Assembly (NCBI GenBank): GCA_016081115.2
Contig: JABTTQ020002849.1
Coordinates: forward strand, 124,001 to 188,000
From: Rehmannia glutinosa
Taxonomy: Eukaryota; Streptophyta; Magnoliopsida; Lamiales; Orobanchaceae
Length of the DNA stretch: 64,000 bases
Reading direction: 5' to 3'
The stretch's first letter is position 1. Each line of letters begins with the position of its first letter. Below the pieces are notes generated by a model. The model was given only the letters and a program-made list of their open reading frames with translations. It did not search any database and was not told the origin of the DNA. Shown here piece by piece: positions 1-9,990 of this stretch. Both the position numbers and the translations under genes were made by a program.

Positions 1-290
1 GTGGAGTTTCGTGTAATCCTTCTTGTGCAAGATGTGGTTTTAATTGTGAGACTATTGAACACGCAATCCGTTACTATAAAGATGCATAACTTGTTTGGCA
101 TGCGAGCTGTTTGAGTTTGTTCGTTTTAAAGAACACCAGGGTCTCCTTTCAAGATATTTGTATTACTGCTTGTTTATCTCTTAAAGTGGAGGAATTAGAA
201 ATCTTTATCAAGATTCTTTGGGGGATTTGGTCCTCTAGGAATATAGGGTTGTTTAATAACATCTGGATGTCTTCAGGTGAGATTTTGGGG
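1..290 (+). mobile_element. LINE (non-LTR retrotransposon) 3' remnant
   Basis: Frame 3 from the window edge reads a Cys/His cluster (CNPSCARCG, then CETIEHAIRY) ending in a stop near 89. This matches the zinc-binding domain (zf-RVT) that follows the reverse transcriptase in plant LINE ORF2. A shifted frame then gives a Trp-rich stretch (IKILWGIWSSRNIGLFNNIW, roughly 200-265), typical of the segment between zf-RVT and the RNase H domain. The upstream RT lies outside the window. The stop and frame changes show a decayed copy. Copia A starts at 296 directly after it. The sequence to the right of A is not recognisably LINE, so whether A inserted into this LINE is unproven. Confidence 0.6.
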
Positions 291-295
291 CTCCC

Positions 296-550
296 TGTTG
301 GTCAAGAGTGTTTTAGTATTTCAAGATTTTTTTAGTGTTTTAAAGTTTAAATTATATTTCCTAAGTTGGAATAAGTAGTTTGAAGAGTCTATGTTGTTCA
401 AAGAGTCATCTTATTTTTGTAGTGTCAATTTAATAGTTGGTGATTCCTATGTCCAATTCATATGTATAAATAGGACACCATGTTGGGGGAATTTGTAAGA
501 CAATCAAGTTGAATGAAATTTTCAGATTATATAAAATTCTTTTATCTTCA
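296..550 (+). repeat. 5' LTR of copia A
   Basis: It begins TGTTGGTCAAG and ends CTTCA, and it aligns along its length with 24495-24785. Compared with the 3' LTR it lacks roughly 35 bases just after the start. A TATA motif lies at 465-472. Confidence 0.88.
465..472 (+). promoter_or_regulatory. TATA box of copia A 5' LTR
   Basis: TATAAATA is preserved at the same place in the 3' LTR (24700-24707). Its position two-thirds through the LTR is usual for the U3/R boundary of a copia promoter. Confidence 0.6.
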
Positions 551-553
551 AAT

Positions 554-567
554 TGGTATCTATAGCC
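554..567 (+). other. Degenerate primer-binding site of copia A
   Basis: TGGTATCTATAGCC lies three bases after the LTR end. It resembles the initiator-Met tRNA primer site TGGTATCAGAGCC seen intact in elements B, E and J, with changes in its middle. Confidence 0.6.
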
Positions 568-600
568 ATACAAAAAAAAGAGAGAGAAATTGCCAACAAC

Positions 601-1715
601 AATCTTGCTACACTTGTGCCTCGTTTCAATGGAGAAAAGTTCGATTATTGGAGCAATCTAATGAAGTTATGTCTTGAATCTCAAGAAATATAGAGTGTTG
701 TTGAAGAGGTTGTAAATCCACCCGAGGATGAAACTCAATTGACTGAAGCACAAAAAAATATTTTGAAGAACAAGAAGAAAAATGATAGAAAATCACTTTT
801 TCAAATTTATCAAACAATCGAAATTCCAATTTATGAAAAGATCTCCAAGGTGAAGAGTGCTCAAGAAGCATGGAAAATTCTTGAGACGACGTATTCCGGT
901 CAAGATCAAGTGAAGAAAGTCCGCTTACAATCTCTACGGGCTGAATTTGAGAAGTTAGAGATGAGAGACAATGAAAAAATCTCGGAATATTTTACAAGAG
1001 TTACTTCTCTTATAATCAAATGGCATCAAATGGAGAAATTATGGAGACCCAAAGGGTTGTCGAAAAAGTTCTTTGAAGTCTACCCAATAAATTTGATCAT
1101 GTGGTTGTGGCAATTGAAGAATCGCAAGATCTTTCATCAATGCCGATGGAGAGTCTACAAGGAAGATTGAAGCTCAAGAAGCGAGGATCCTTCAAAGAAA
1201 TCCTCAACTTACTTCTTCTCTTGATCAAGCTTTAAAATACTAGTTCACATTCATGGGAGGTCGTAGTTCTCGTCGTGGATGCGGACGAGGTCGTGGACAA
1301 GGAAGAGGCGAAAGACAACCTAAAGAATAGGGAGAACAAAAAGAAAGAGAAAATGGACGATATTTTCAGAATTCTCAAAGAGGAAGAGGACGAGGTACCT
1401 ATAAAGGTAACAAAGCCTATATTGATGTTATCATTGTCATAAACCAGACCACAAAATAAGTGATTGTTGGATTAAATATCAATAAAAAAAGCAAGAAGTT
1501 GGCTTGGTGCATGAAAATGAAACAAAAAATTCTGAAACTTTGTTGATAGCTTCTGATGGAAATTTTGGAAATATTTGATATTTGGATAGTGAAGCAAGTC
1601 GATATATGACTGACAACAAAAATTTATTTTCATCTCTTGTCGAAGCTAACCATGGGCAGGTTACAATTGGAGATGCCAAGTCATATAAAATTCAAGGTGT
1701 TGGAGAAATTGCTTT
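601..1715 (+). pseudogene. gag: Copia A gag and start of protease (broken)
   Basis: The gag region starts with a copia gag N-terminal motif (VPRFNGEKFDYWSNLMKLC, from 616) and continues as a UBN2-type gag to about 1040. A stop at 691-693 and a frameshift near 1040-1080 break it. An Arg/Gly-rich stretch follows (about 1260-1400), then a CCHC zinc knuckle at 1426-1467 (C-x2-C-x4-H-x4-C) for RNA binding. The protease begins near 1573 with YLDSEAS, where the usual third active-site residue Gly is Glu, preceded by a stop. The reading stops at 1715, where the Helitron begins, and resumes at 14079. This copy cannot make a working polyprotein. Confidence 0.85.
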
Positions 1716-2402
1716 TCTATTCTATACCTATTATAAAAGTGTGAATAGGTTTTAAGGTTTCATGAAATTTTTGATTTGCCAAAAATATCCTCATGGTAAA
1801 GTTAGCTTTAAGGGTAATTAAGTAGTTTTTCATATTGATTTTGATTTTATTTGTTTAATAGTATTGACAAGTGTCTCTTTATATTCCAAACCCTTCTTAT
1901 ATGATTTATTTCAATTTTAATTCTTAAAATAATTTAAATTTTTATATAATATTTATTTTATATTATACTAGATATAGAGAGCTTTAACCATATGTCATAA
2001 GCATATATAAAAGACTTCATATGAGAGAATTTTAGCCATTTAAAGTTGAGTGCTATGTAAAATACACATTTATAATATCTTTCTTTAATTTTCTAAATAA
2101 TTAAATACATCAAAAAAGAAAAAAGAGTATGAATTTACAGCAAAATGAAGAGAAAAACTAAATAAAAAATATTTAATATTAGTTTATTTAAAATAAATAG
2201 CAGGACAAAATACATTTTTTATACTTCACTATTGGTTGAGAATATCCATACTATAATAAATTTATCATCTATCAAACATTCTAAATTGTGAGATAATTTT
2301 ATTTTTGGTTGGAGTAATGATACATTTTTTAGGTAGGGAAGATGAAAATTCGCGACTATTGAAAATTTCAATGAATTTTATGCTTTTCCCATAAAACATA
2401 AT
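1716..2402 (+). other. AT-rich left arm of the Helitron, no gene
   Basis: It is very AT-rich with stops in all frames. I see only the Helitron 5' end at its left edge and the ATAAT target copy (2398-2402) of copia B at its right edge. Confidence 0.6.
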
Positions 2403-3052
2403 TGTTTGATAAATGATTTTATCATGATTTTGATGATTTTGTTTTTATACCAAAACAATATTTTTAAAGGTTGTCCAAATACTCCTAAATGATTTAAAAT
2501 GGTTTTAATATTTTCCGGAGTATTTCTACAAGTTTATTTTCGATATAAAATTGGACAATACTTTTGTTTTGAGACCAATCGGTCGCCCTATAGGGCATCT
2601 CGTACCTGAAAATTGTGAAAAACAAAGTGAATAAGCTATTTCTTTGAAAAAAAGGCTGGTTGACCGGTCAACAGGGGGTGGTAGACGGTGTGGTCGACCG
2701 GCCGACGCCCGGGCGTCGACCGGTCGACCGGCGCGGGTGACCGTGCACTGGGAGCATTTTTCAAAGTAACTTTCGACTCGTTTTTTGGTTCTACTCGACC
2801 ATTTGGACATAGGGTCAACCGATCGGACCCGTCGACCGGCCGCCTGTGTAAATGTGTTTTCTCATTTTCAAACGCGTCTATTTGTGCGCGATCGGTCGCC
2901 TCAAGTTTGACAAAGAAAATTTAACCGTTGTGCACAGATGACTTTTCCCTAAATTGTGGGATTGATTTCTAATAGCTCTTTTCTTCAATTGTCTTGCAAT
3001 TTTTACAGTAATTCATGTCCCCAAGAGGAGCCTATCATGTACAAGACATCTT

Positions 3053-3062
3053 CTATAAATAG
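3053..3062 (+). promoter_or_regulatory. TATA box of copia B 5' LTR
   Basis: CTATAAATAG is conserved in the 3' LTR (near 9270) and in both C LTRs. It lies about 160-480 bases downstream of the GC-rich palindrome cluster, which would therefore be in the enhancer position. Confidence 0.6.
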
Positions 3063-3344
3063 AGGAAGAATTGAAGCAACACAACAAGAGAGAAAACTAC
3101 AACACAACAAGATACACTCAAGAATACACTTGTTCTTACATCATTGTCTTATTTCTTGTTGTAATTTGCCTAGCTATTCACTTTCACATTCTTGAGGTCT
3201 AGGCTATTCTTGATTACACTTGCACTCAATTGTATAATTCATTATCGAGTTGTAATCTTGAATTTTTGGGTAATCATTCAACACAAGATATCCTTGTGAG
3301 TGTTCTTGTGGTAAGAACACACTTGGGTGAACTAGGTGTTAGGT

Positions 3345-3480
3345 GTAAGAAGATTGTGGTAATCTTCTTGTTGAGGTGTTGAAGAGTGTGGTGCTCTTCA
3401 AGGTGAAGATTGTGGTAACCTTCACAAGGTGCCATTTGAAGATTGTGGTAATCTTCAAGAAGAGATTGTGGTAATCTCAA
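3345..3480 (+). repeat. Short hairpin repeats in the transcribed part of LTR B
   Basis: The unit GAAGATTGTGGTAATCTTC and variants recur at about 3353, 3405, 3438 and 3463. Each is an inverted repeat GAAGATT/AATCTTC around a GTGGT loop. They lie downstream of the TATA box, so each would fold in the LTR RNA. The same array is in the 3' LTR and in both C LTRs. Confidence 0.75.
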
Positions 3481-3761
3481 AGGTGGTGTTGAAGAAGAAT
3501 GTGGTGCTATTCAAGGTGTTGTAAGTTGAATTTGTATTAATTTTGGTAATTAATAAAATTCTTTTTCTTTTTGAAATCCATCCCGGATATACTGGGGTGG
3601 TAGAGGATTAGGCCCTAGGTGGGTTGAACCTCTTTAAATCGACGTGTGTTGTTTACATTCCGCACCTTTATTATTGTCTTTGAGCATTTGGTTCGAAAAA
3701 GAGGGTAAAATCGAAAAGATGGAGATAATCTATTCACCCCCCTCTAGATTATCGTAGCCGC

Positions 3762-5246
3762 TTGGACTTACAAGTGGTATCAGAGCCAAACTCTTTGGCA
3801 AACTCGTTTCAAATCGCGAGTGAAGAGAAACGATCTTCGGCTACGCTCGAAGCTCATTTTTCCGGCACCTCCACCACCACGCCACCTCGGTTTGATTCCA
3901 AAAATTTTATATTTTGGAAAGAAAGAATGGAATGCTACTTACAAGGTTATGGGTTCGACATTTGGAACACCGTCATTAATGGAGAATCCATTCCGATGAA
4001 AGATACACCACACACCTCAAAAGGCTTCAAAAAGCTCAATGATGAAGAGAAGAAAATCATCTTTTCAAATGGTAAAGCTCTTAATATTTTACTTTGTTCA
4101 CTTACCTCTTTGGAATTTGATCATATTGTAGGTATTCAATCGGCACATGAAGTATGTCAAAAATTAGAAGCCATCTATGAAGTATATGCAAATGAAAGGA
4201 GCAACTCAAAAGCATCTACTTCACAAATGGATACAACATCAAATCCAACAACATGGGATAAGCCTTCTACAACCTCCCATGATGAACAAGTTGAACAATG
4301 CCTCATGGGCATCGAAGAAGAAAACGAGGTAAGTTCTAAACCCTCTACTTCTTATGACCATGAATTGCAAAATGAATATAGTGATTTACAAAATGATTAT
4401 GATGAGCTACAAGATGAATTCCAAAACTTACTTGTTAAATACAAAAATTTGAAAAAGGAATTCATTGTTTTAAAAAATGATAAGGATAGTTTATTTACTT
4501 CCTATGAATCACTATCATGTGCTCACACCACCACTCTTGACAAGGTTAGAAACCTTGAGAAAGAAAATAGTACTCTTGTTGAGGATATAAATTGCTTGAA
4601 AAATGATTTATCTAAATCCAACTTGAGTACCGATAGAATGACCAATATTGTTGATTGTTGTGATAATTCGAAACTAGAACTTGATCATAAGCCTAAGGAT
4701 GTCAATCACATGAAAAAGAATCAAGTCTCTAAGCACGTTGGTCATTATGCTCCTAGAATTATTACATGCTTTTATTGCGGTAAAAAGGGTCATACGGTAA
4801 ATACTTGTCGGGCTAGAAATAGCTCTAATTATTGTTGGAGACCTAAAAGTCTCAAGACTAATCCCAAAGGACCCAAATACATGAGGGTACCACAAAACAA
4901 TGTCATATTAGGTACCCGGTGAAATAATGATCGAAGAAAATTTATACCGCCAAGAAGACATCAAATGACTGTTTCATTTGATCAAAGAAGGAGAAATTAT
5001 TTTCGACAAAGCCAATTTCCAAGAAGAGGATATAATCAAAAATGGGAAGAACACAATCCTTGGAAATGGCAAAGACATCATCAACAAGATGATTTTCAAA
5101 GAAGAAGAGACTATCAACAATGGGATGGAAATAAACTTTGGAAATGGAGTAATCAAAGAAGTCATCATCAACAAAGTGACTTCTCAAGGGGAAGATATCA
5201 TCAACAATGGGAACGGCACAACCCATGGAAATGGCGTAATTGGTAA
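3762..5246 (+). pseudogene. gag: Copia B gag (one in-frame stop)
   Basis: The frame is open from the LTR end. The first internal Met follows PPRFDSKNFIFWKER, the typical copia gag N-terminus. A long coiled-coil-like Asp/Leu/Lys segment (about 4370-4620) precedes a CCHC zinc knuckle at 4767-4808 (CFYCGKKGHTVNTC). TGA at 4920-4922 would end it, but the same frame runs on to 5246 with a basic, Trp/His/Gln-rich tail in which an HHQQ-DF and W-x-W unit recurs three times. Copia C keeps the same tail after its own stop, so the tail is part of the family gag. No good ATG sits near the primer site, so the true start is unclear. Confidence 0.85.
3775..3787 (+). other. Primer-binding site of copia B
   Basis: TGGTATCAGAGCC lies two bases after the 5' LTR. 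It is complementary to the 3' end of initiator methionine tRNA, the usual primer of plant copia elements. Confidence 0.92.
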
Positions 5247-6184
5247 ACCGTATCTCCCCATTTAAAATATGCATTTTATCTAGATAGTATGCATGTTTTT
5301 ATTTGTGCCTATATTGCAAATGAGTTTTCAAGTATTTATTTTGGTCTTCAATATATATTTGTGCTTTTAAAATTTTTTGAAAAAGAAGACCTCATATGAT
5401 GTTTTTAAAAACTCTTGTCATTTTTGTAGACTAGAGTGTGTTATCATCTCCTATGGATTTTTATGGCATGAGCTTACTTGTAATATCTCTTAGCCTACAC
5501 TTCTATCATTATGATTTGTGCTAGATTTGTTTTAAGAATTGTGTAGGATTTACATATTTTCACAAATGGCCACTTTGTCAAGAAAGACATATATTAGCGA
5601 GGTACGTTTACTTGTGTTACTTTTACTCTTATAGACTCGATATATGTATTGTCATATGCCTATGTGCTTGTTTTTTTTTTAATATTTCATACAAGTGCCA
5701 TTTAGAGGATTTTTTGAAAGGCGCTATTCGATATTTGATTACACATATTTGCTTTGTCAACTTTTGTTCAAATACTTCTTCTAAATGAGGTCTCAATTAT
5801 ATGCTATCGGATTTTCAAATTTCAAAAGAGACCTTTTGTAGCTTTCTTAAGCTTATTTGAACTTGAATGATTTATTAGACTCTTGATGATATTCTAAATG
5901 CATAGTATGTGCTTCATGATCTATATATATATATATATATATATATAGTGTCTATTCCTACTATGCTCTTTTGCAAGATATTTTGTGATTGATGATTTAA
6001 GCATGTTTTTACACTTGGGCTATTTTTTCTTGCTTATATAAGCGATGCCATTAATGAATTTGTTTAGTTGTGTAGATGAGAAACGAAGTACTCCAAATAT
6101 TATTACCTCAAAACATTTGGATGTAAATGTTCTATTGTGAACACCTTAGACCAATTGGATGCCCTATGATGATAGTAATGAAGT
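5247..6184 (+). other. AT-rich spacer replacing protease-integrase in copia B
   Basis: No coding is seen. It contains a TA microsatellite at 5922-5947. A clearly related spacer occurs in copia C between gag and RT (19016-19863), so it belongs to the family. Confidence 0.7.
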
Positions 6185-6830
6185 AGACAAAAAGGGTATT
6201 CCGGAACAAACTCGATGACCAAGGCAACATTGGTCGAACTAAGGCAAGGTTAGTAGCTCGAAGGTATTTTCAAGAAGAAGGTAATTGATTTTGATGTAAC
6301 ATTTGCACTCATAGCACATTTAGTAGCTATTTGCATTTTACTTGCGCATTCTTGTTTTAAGAAAATTTCAAGCTTTACCAAATGGATGTTAAATCCAATT
6401 TTCTCAATGGTTTTATTCAAGAAGAAGTCTATGTAAAACAACCTCCGGGGCTTTAAATTTTTATAGGCCAAATGATTTTTATAAAAGGCCTTGTATGGTT
6501 TAAAATAAGTACCCCATGTATGGTATGATAGACTTAGCTATTTTTGCTAAATGATTTTACAAGAGGTAAAGTTGATACTACTCTCTTTGTTTTTTTTTTA
6601 AAAAGGGCAAGATTGTAAACTTGTGCATATTTATGAGAATATTTTTGGTGCTACTAATGAATATTTGTGCAAGATATTTTTCTAAGTTGATACTAGGTGA
6701 ACTCGAGATGAGCATGATGGGGGAGCTCAATTTATTGCTTGGACTTCAAATTATTCAATGCCAAGAAGATGGTTATATTTCAAAAGAACTCTTGAAGGAG
6801 TTAAGCATTATAGAAAGAAGAACTATCTCA
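6185..6830 (+). pseudogene. Copia B reverse transcriptase remnant
   Basis: Frames shift several times, but the order of copia RT motifs is clear. WVFRNKLDDQGNIGRTKARL lies near 6200, MDVKSNFLNGFIQEEVYVK near 6380-6440, a decayed LYGLKQ region near 6490-6520, and FGATNEYLCK followed by an EMSMMGELNLLLGLQI motif at 6640-6760. The active-site YVDD position is lost (reads Y-E-N before IFGATNE). No RNase H follows. Confidence 0.85.
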
Positions 6831-8593
6831 ACCTCTATGGCTAAAGATTGACAAAGGTTGAGAAAGACATGTCGGTTGACAAACAAATTCGAGGTATGTC
6901 TTCTTGTATTATTCCTATAGACTCGACATTCCATATACCTTATGTCTATATGCTCGACTTCAAAAATTATCCCAACGAATCTCATTAAAAGTGCCATTAA
7001 AAGAAATTTTCAAATATTTGAAAGGCACTTCTTCTTATGACTTGTTGTATCCAAAGCTTTAGAACGTTCTTATTTTTTTCGGGATAACAAGTTCGTATCT
7101 ATTATACGGTTATTCCTATTCAAAATTTGGTTCGTCATAATCGAACTAAACATATTGAGATTCGATATATTTTTTAAGGGATTGTGATTTTTAACAAAAA
7201 CTTCAGATGTGTTTAATTCCGTCTCAAGGATAACTCGCAATTTTTTTTAACCGCCGAGTATTTTACCTCATTTTGAGCTTGATTATAACATAATGTATAT
7301 TGAATAAGGTCTTCGTTTGCATTTTGCACGCTTTTTAAAACTTAGGGCGAAAAATCGGATTTTTGGATCAAACTTCGCAAAAGCAGAGAAAGAAGCGTTG
7401 GGAATTTGAAGGGCCGAGGTCGACCGGTCGCCCTAGCCTCCGACCGGTCGCCCCAGCCTCCAACCGGTCGCCCCTGCTGTGTTTTCAGATATATTGCTTT
7501 CTGTTTCCAGAATTTGGCATTTTGGCCTTTTTCTTCTCTATTTCGTCCCCTTTGACATTTGCACACACATTTCACTTCAAATGTGTTTGGTTGCATGTAT
7601 TACATAGTTTGGGGATTATCTAGCTCGACTATCATCATCATTGCTCGTCTTTACCGATCGAATGGTAAGAATTTCACTCTCTTTAGCTCAATTGGGTTGA
7701 ACCCTTGAGTTTGTGGCTTATATGTATTTTTCTTAATGCAATTCATATATTTTTGTGATGAGCTTATTGATTGTTGATGATTGACATTTGTTAAATTGCA
7801 TTTGGTGATGAAAAACTTGGCTTGATTTCATTTACAAGGGCTATATATATCTTTCTCAATTTTTGACGCCCGCCAAGTGTTCGATAAAACGTTTCAATGA
7901 AAAATTCATCACCTACATGATTCTCTCAATTTCAAAAGTCTTATACATTTATAGAGATCATGTTTTTCTTATCAAATGAGTTTTCATAAACCTCTACAAG
8001 TCGTATGATTCGACTTTTCCCTCCTATTTGGTTTATAAGCTTCAATGCTCAAATAGCTCGATACATCGGTTTTGTTGCGCACTTTGATATGAATATATGA
8101 TGCTAACATTCTTTTTGATGATTCCAAAGGGGGAGAAACATGTTATAAGCTCATTAGCACATAAAAGCTAAGATAAGCTTAACGAAAAGAAGCTATAAGC
8201 TATGGCTTCATAAAGCCATAAATTGTGGATCATATTTAGTCCACTTAGTGCATTATGGTTATGTATGAATCATGGTCCATTGGTTGTAGTATGGACTTAT
8301 ATACGGTTCTAATGATGTATCTTTGACAGGGGGATCTTTTAAGTTTTTGATACTTAAGCTCAATATCGAAAAGCTAATATTTTAGCTTATGTTTAAGTTG
8401 CTTCTATATAACTCTTGTTGTGCATGTTGATAGGGGGAGCATTTGCTATATGTGTTTGAATATCTCTACTCCCATCATTGTGATTATATTGCGTGAAATG
8501 GTGTCGCTCACAACGGAAAGTTCCTTTTTACCGGTAAAAATGTTTTGTTTTCAAAATCGACCTCGTTAAAATTGTTTTGGTTTGTAATCATCA
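6831..8593 (+). other. Non-coding 3' region of copia B with GC-box repeats and purine tracts
   Basis: No gene is seen. At 7415-7475 a unit of about 20 bases containing ACCGGTCGCCC occurs three times, related to the LTR palindrome cluster. From 8140 to 8410, TAAGCT/AGCTTA hexamers are dense. Polypurine-like tracts (AGGGGGAG type) occur near 8126, 8329 and 8431 ahead of the real one. Copia C has the same arrangement in reverse (16739-18580). Confidence 0.7.
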
Positions 8594-8605
8594 AAAAGGG
8601 GAGAT
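8594..8605 (+). other. Polypurine tract of copia B
   Basis: AAAAAGGGGAGAT directly precedes the 3' LTR. Copia C has the matching tract with one more G. It would prime plus-strand synthesis. Confidence 0.85.
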
Positions 8606-9985
8606 TTTTTGATAAATGATTTTATCATGATTTTGATGATTTTGTTTTTATACCAAAACAATGTTTTTAAAGGTTGTCCAAATACTCCTAAATGATTTAA
8701 AATGGTTTTAATATTTTCCGGAGTATTTCTACAAGTTTATTTTCGATATAAAATTGGACAATACTTTTGTTTTGAGGCCAATCGGTCGCCCTATAGGGCA
8801 TCCCGTACCTGAAAATTGTGAAAAACAGTGAATAAACTATTTCTTTGAAAAAGGCTGGTTGACCTGGCCAACAGGATGGTAGACCGGTGTGGTCGGCCGG
8901 TCGACCAAGGCGTCAACGGTGCGGTCGACGGTCGACCGGCGGGTGACCGTGACTGGGAGCATTTTTCAAACGAGAACTTTCTCGACTTGTTTTTTGGTTC
9001 CGCTTTCGACCGGCTGGACATAGTGGTCGACCGATCGGACCCCAATCGACGGTCGCCTGTGTAAATGTGTTTTCTTATTTTCAAACGTCTATTTGTCGCG
9101 GCCGATCATCGCCCAAGTTTTTGACAAGAAAATTCTAACCGTTGTGCAAAGCAGACATGCCTTTTCCCTAAATTGTGGGATTGATTTCTAATGACTCTTT
9201 TCTTCAATTGTCTTGCAATTTTACGTAATTCATGTCCCCAAGAGGAGCCTATCATGTACAAGACATCTTCTATAAATAGAGGAAGAATTGAAGCAACACA
9301 ACAAGAGAGAAAACTACAACACAACAAGATACACTCAAGAATACACTTGTTCTTACATTGTCTTATTTCTTGTTGTAATTTGCCTAGCTATTCATTTTCA
9401 CATTCTTGAGGTCATGGCTATTCTTGATTACACTTGCACCCAATTGTATAATTCATTATCGAGTTGTAATCTTGAATTTTTGGGTAATCATTCAACACAA
9501 GATATCCTTGTGAGTGTTCTTGTGGTAAGAACACACTTGGGTGAACTAGGTGTTAGGTGTAAGAAGATTGTGGTAATCTTCTTGTTGAGGTGTTGAAGAG
9601 TGTGGTGCTCTTCAAGGTGAAGATTGTGGTAATCTTCACAAGGTGCCATTTGAAGATTGTGGTAATCTTCAAGAAGAGATTGTGGTAATCTCAAAGGTGG
9701 TGTTGAAGAAGAATGTGGTGCTATTCAAGATGTTGTAAGTTGAATTTGTATTAATTTTGGTAATTAATAAAATTCTTTTTCTTTTTGAAATCCATCCCGG
9801 ATATATTGGGGTGGTAGAGGATTAGGCCCTAGGTGGGTTGAACCTCTTTAATCGGCGTGTGTTGATTACATTCCGCACCTTTATTATTGTCTTTAAGCAT
9901 TCGGTTCGAAAAAGAGGGTAAAATCGAAAAGATGGAGATAATCAATTCACCCCCCTCTAGATTATCGTAGCCGCTTGGACTTACA
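8606..9985 (+). repeat. 3' LTR of copia B
   Basis: It aligns with 2403-3772. The starting TG has become TT. It ends CTTGGACTTACA before the ATAAT target copy. Its GC-rich segment (about 8780-9120) differs strongly from the 5' copy in indels, whereas 9200-9985 is nearly the same. Confidence 0.93.
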
Positions 9986-9990
9986 ATAAT

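Larger units (their letters stand above)
2403..3772 (+). repeat. 5' LTR of copia B
   Basis: It starts TGTTTGATAAATG and ends CTTGGACTTACA, immediately before the primer site. A GC-rich cluster of CGACCGGTCG palindromes lies at about 2575-2895, a TATA box at 3053-3062, and hairpin-forming repeats of the GAAGATT/AATCTTC type at about 3345-3480. The region from 2990 onward is almost identical to the 3' LTR, whereas the GC cluster differs by many small indels. Confidence 0.93.
2403..9985 (+). mobile_element. Copia element B, SIRE/Maximus-like, non-autonomous
   Basis: It is a full-length LTR element with a perfect 5-bp target duplication ATAAT (2398-2402 and 9986-9990). LTRs of 1370 and 1380 bp begin TGTTTG (3' copy mutated) and end TTACA. 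A primer site, gag, a broken RT and a polypurine tract are present in order. Protease and integrase are absent; about 0.9 kb of AT-rich DNA lies between gag and RT. A further 1.75 kb without genes lies between RT and the 3' LTR. Copia C has the same layout. The RT motif FGATNEYLCK and the long LTRs suggest the SIRE/Maximus lineage (inference). Confidence 0.9.
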
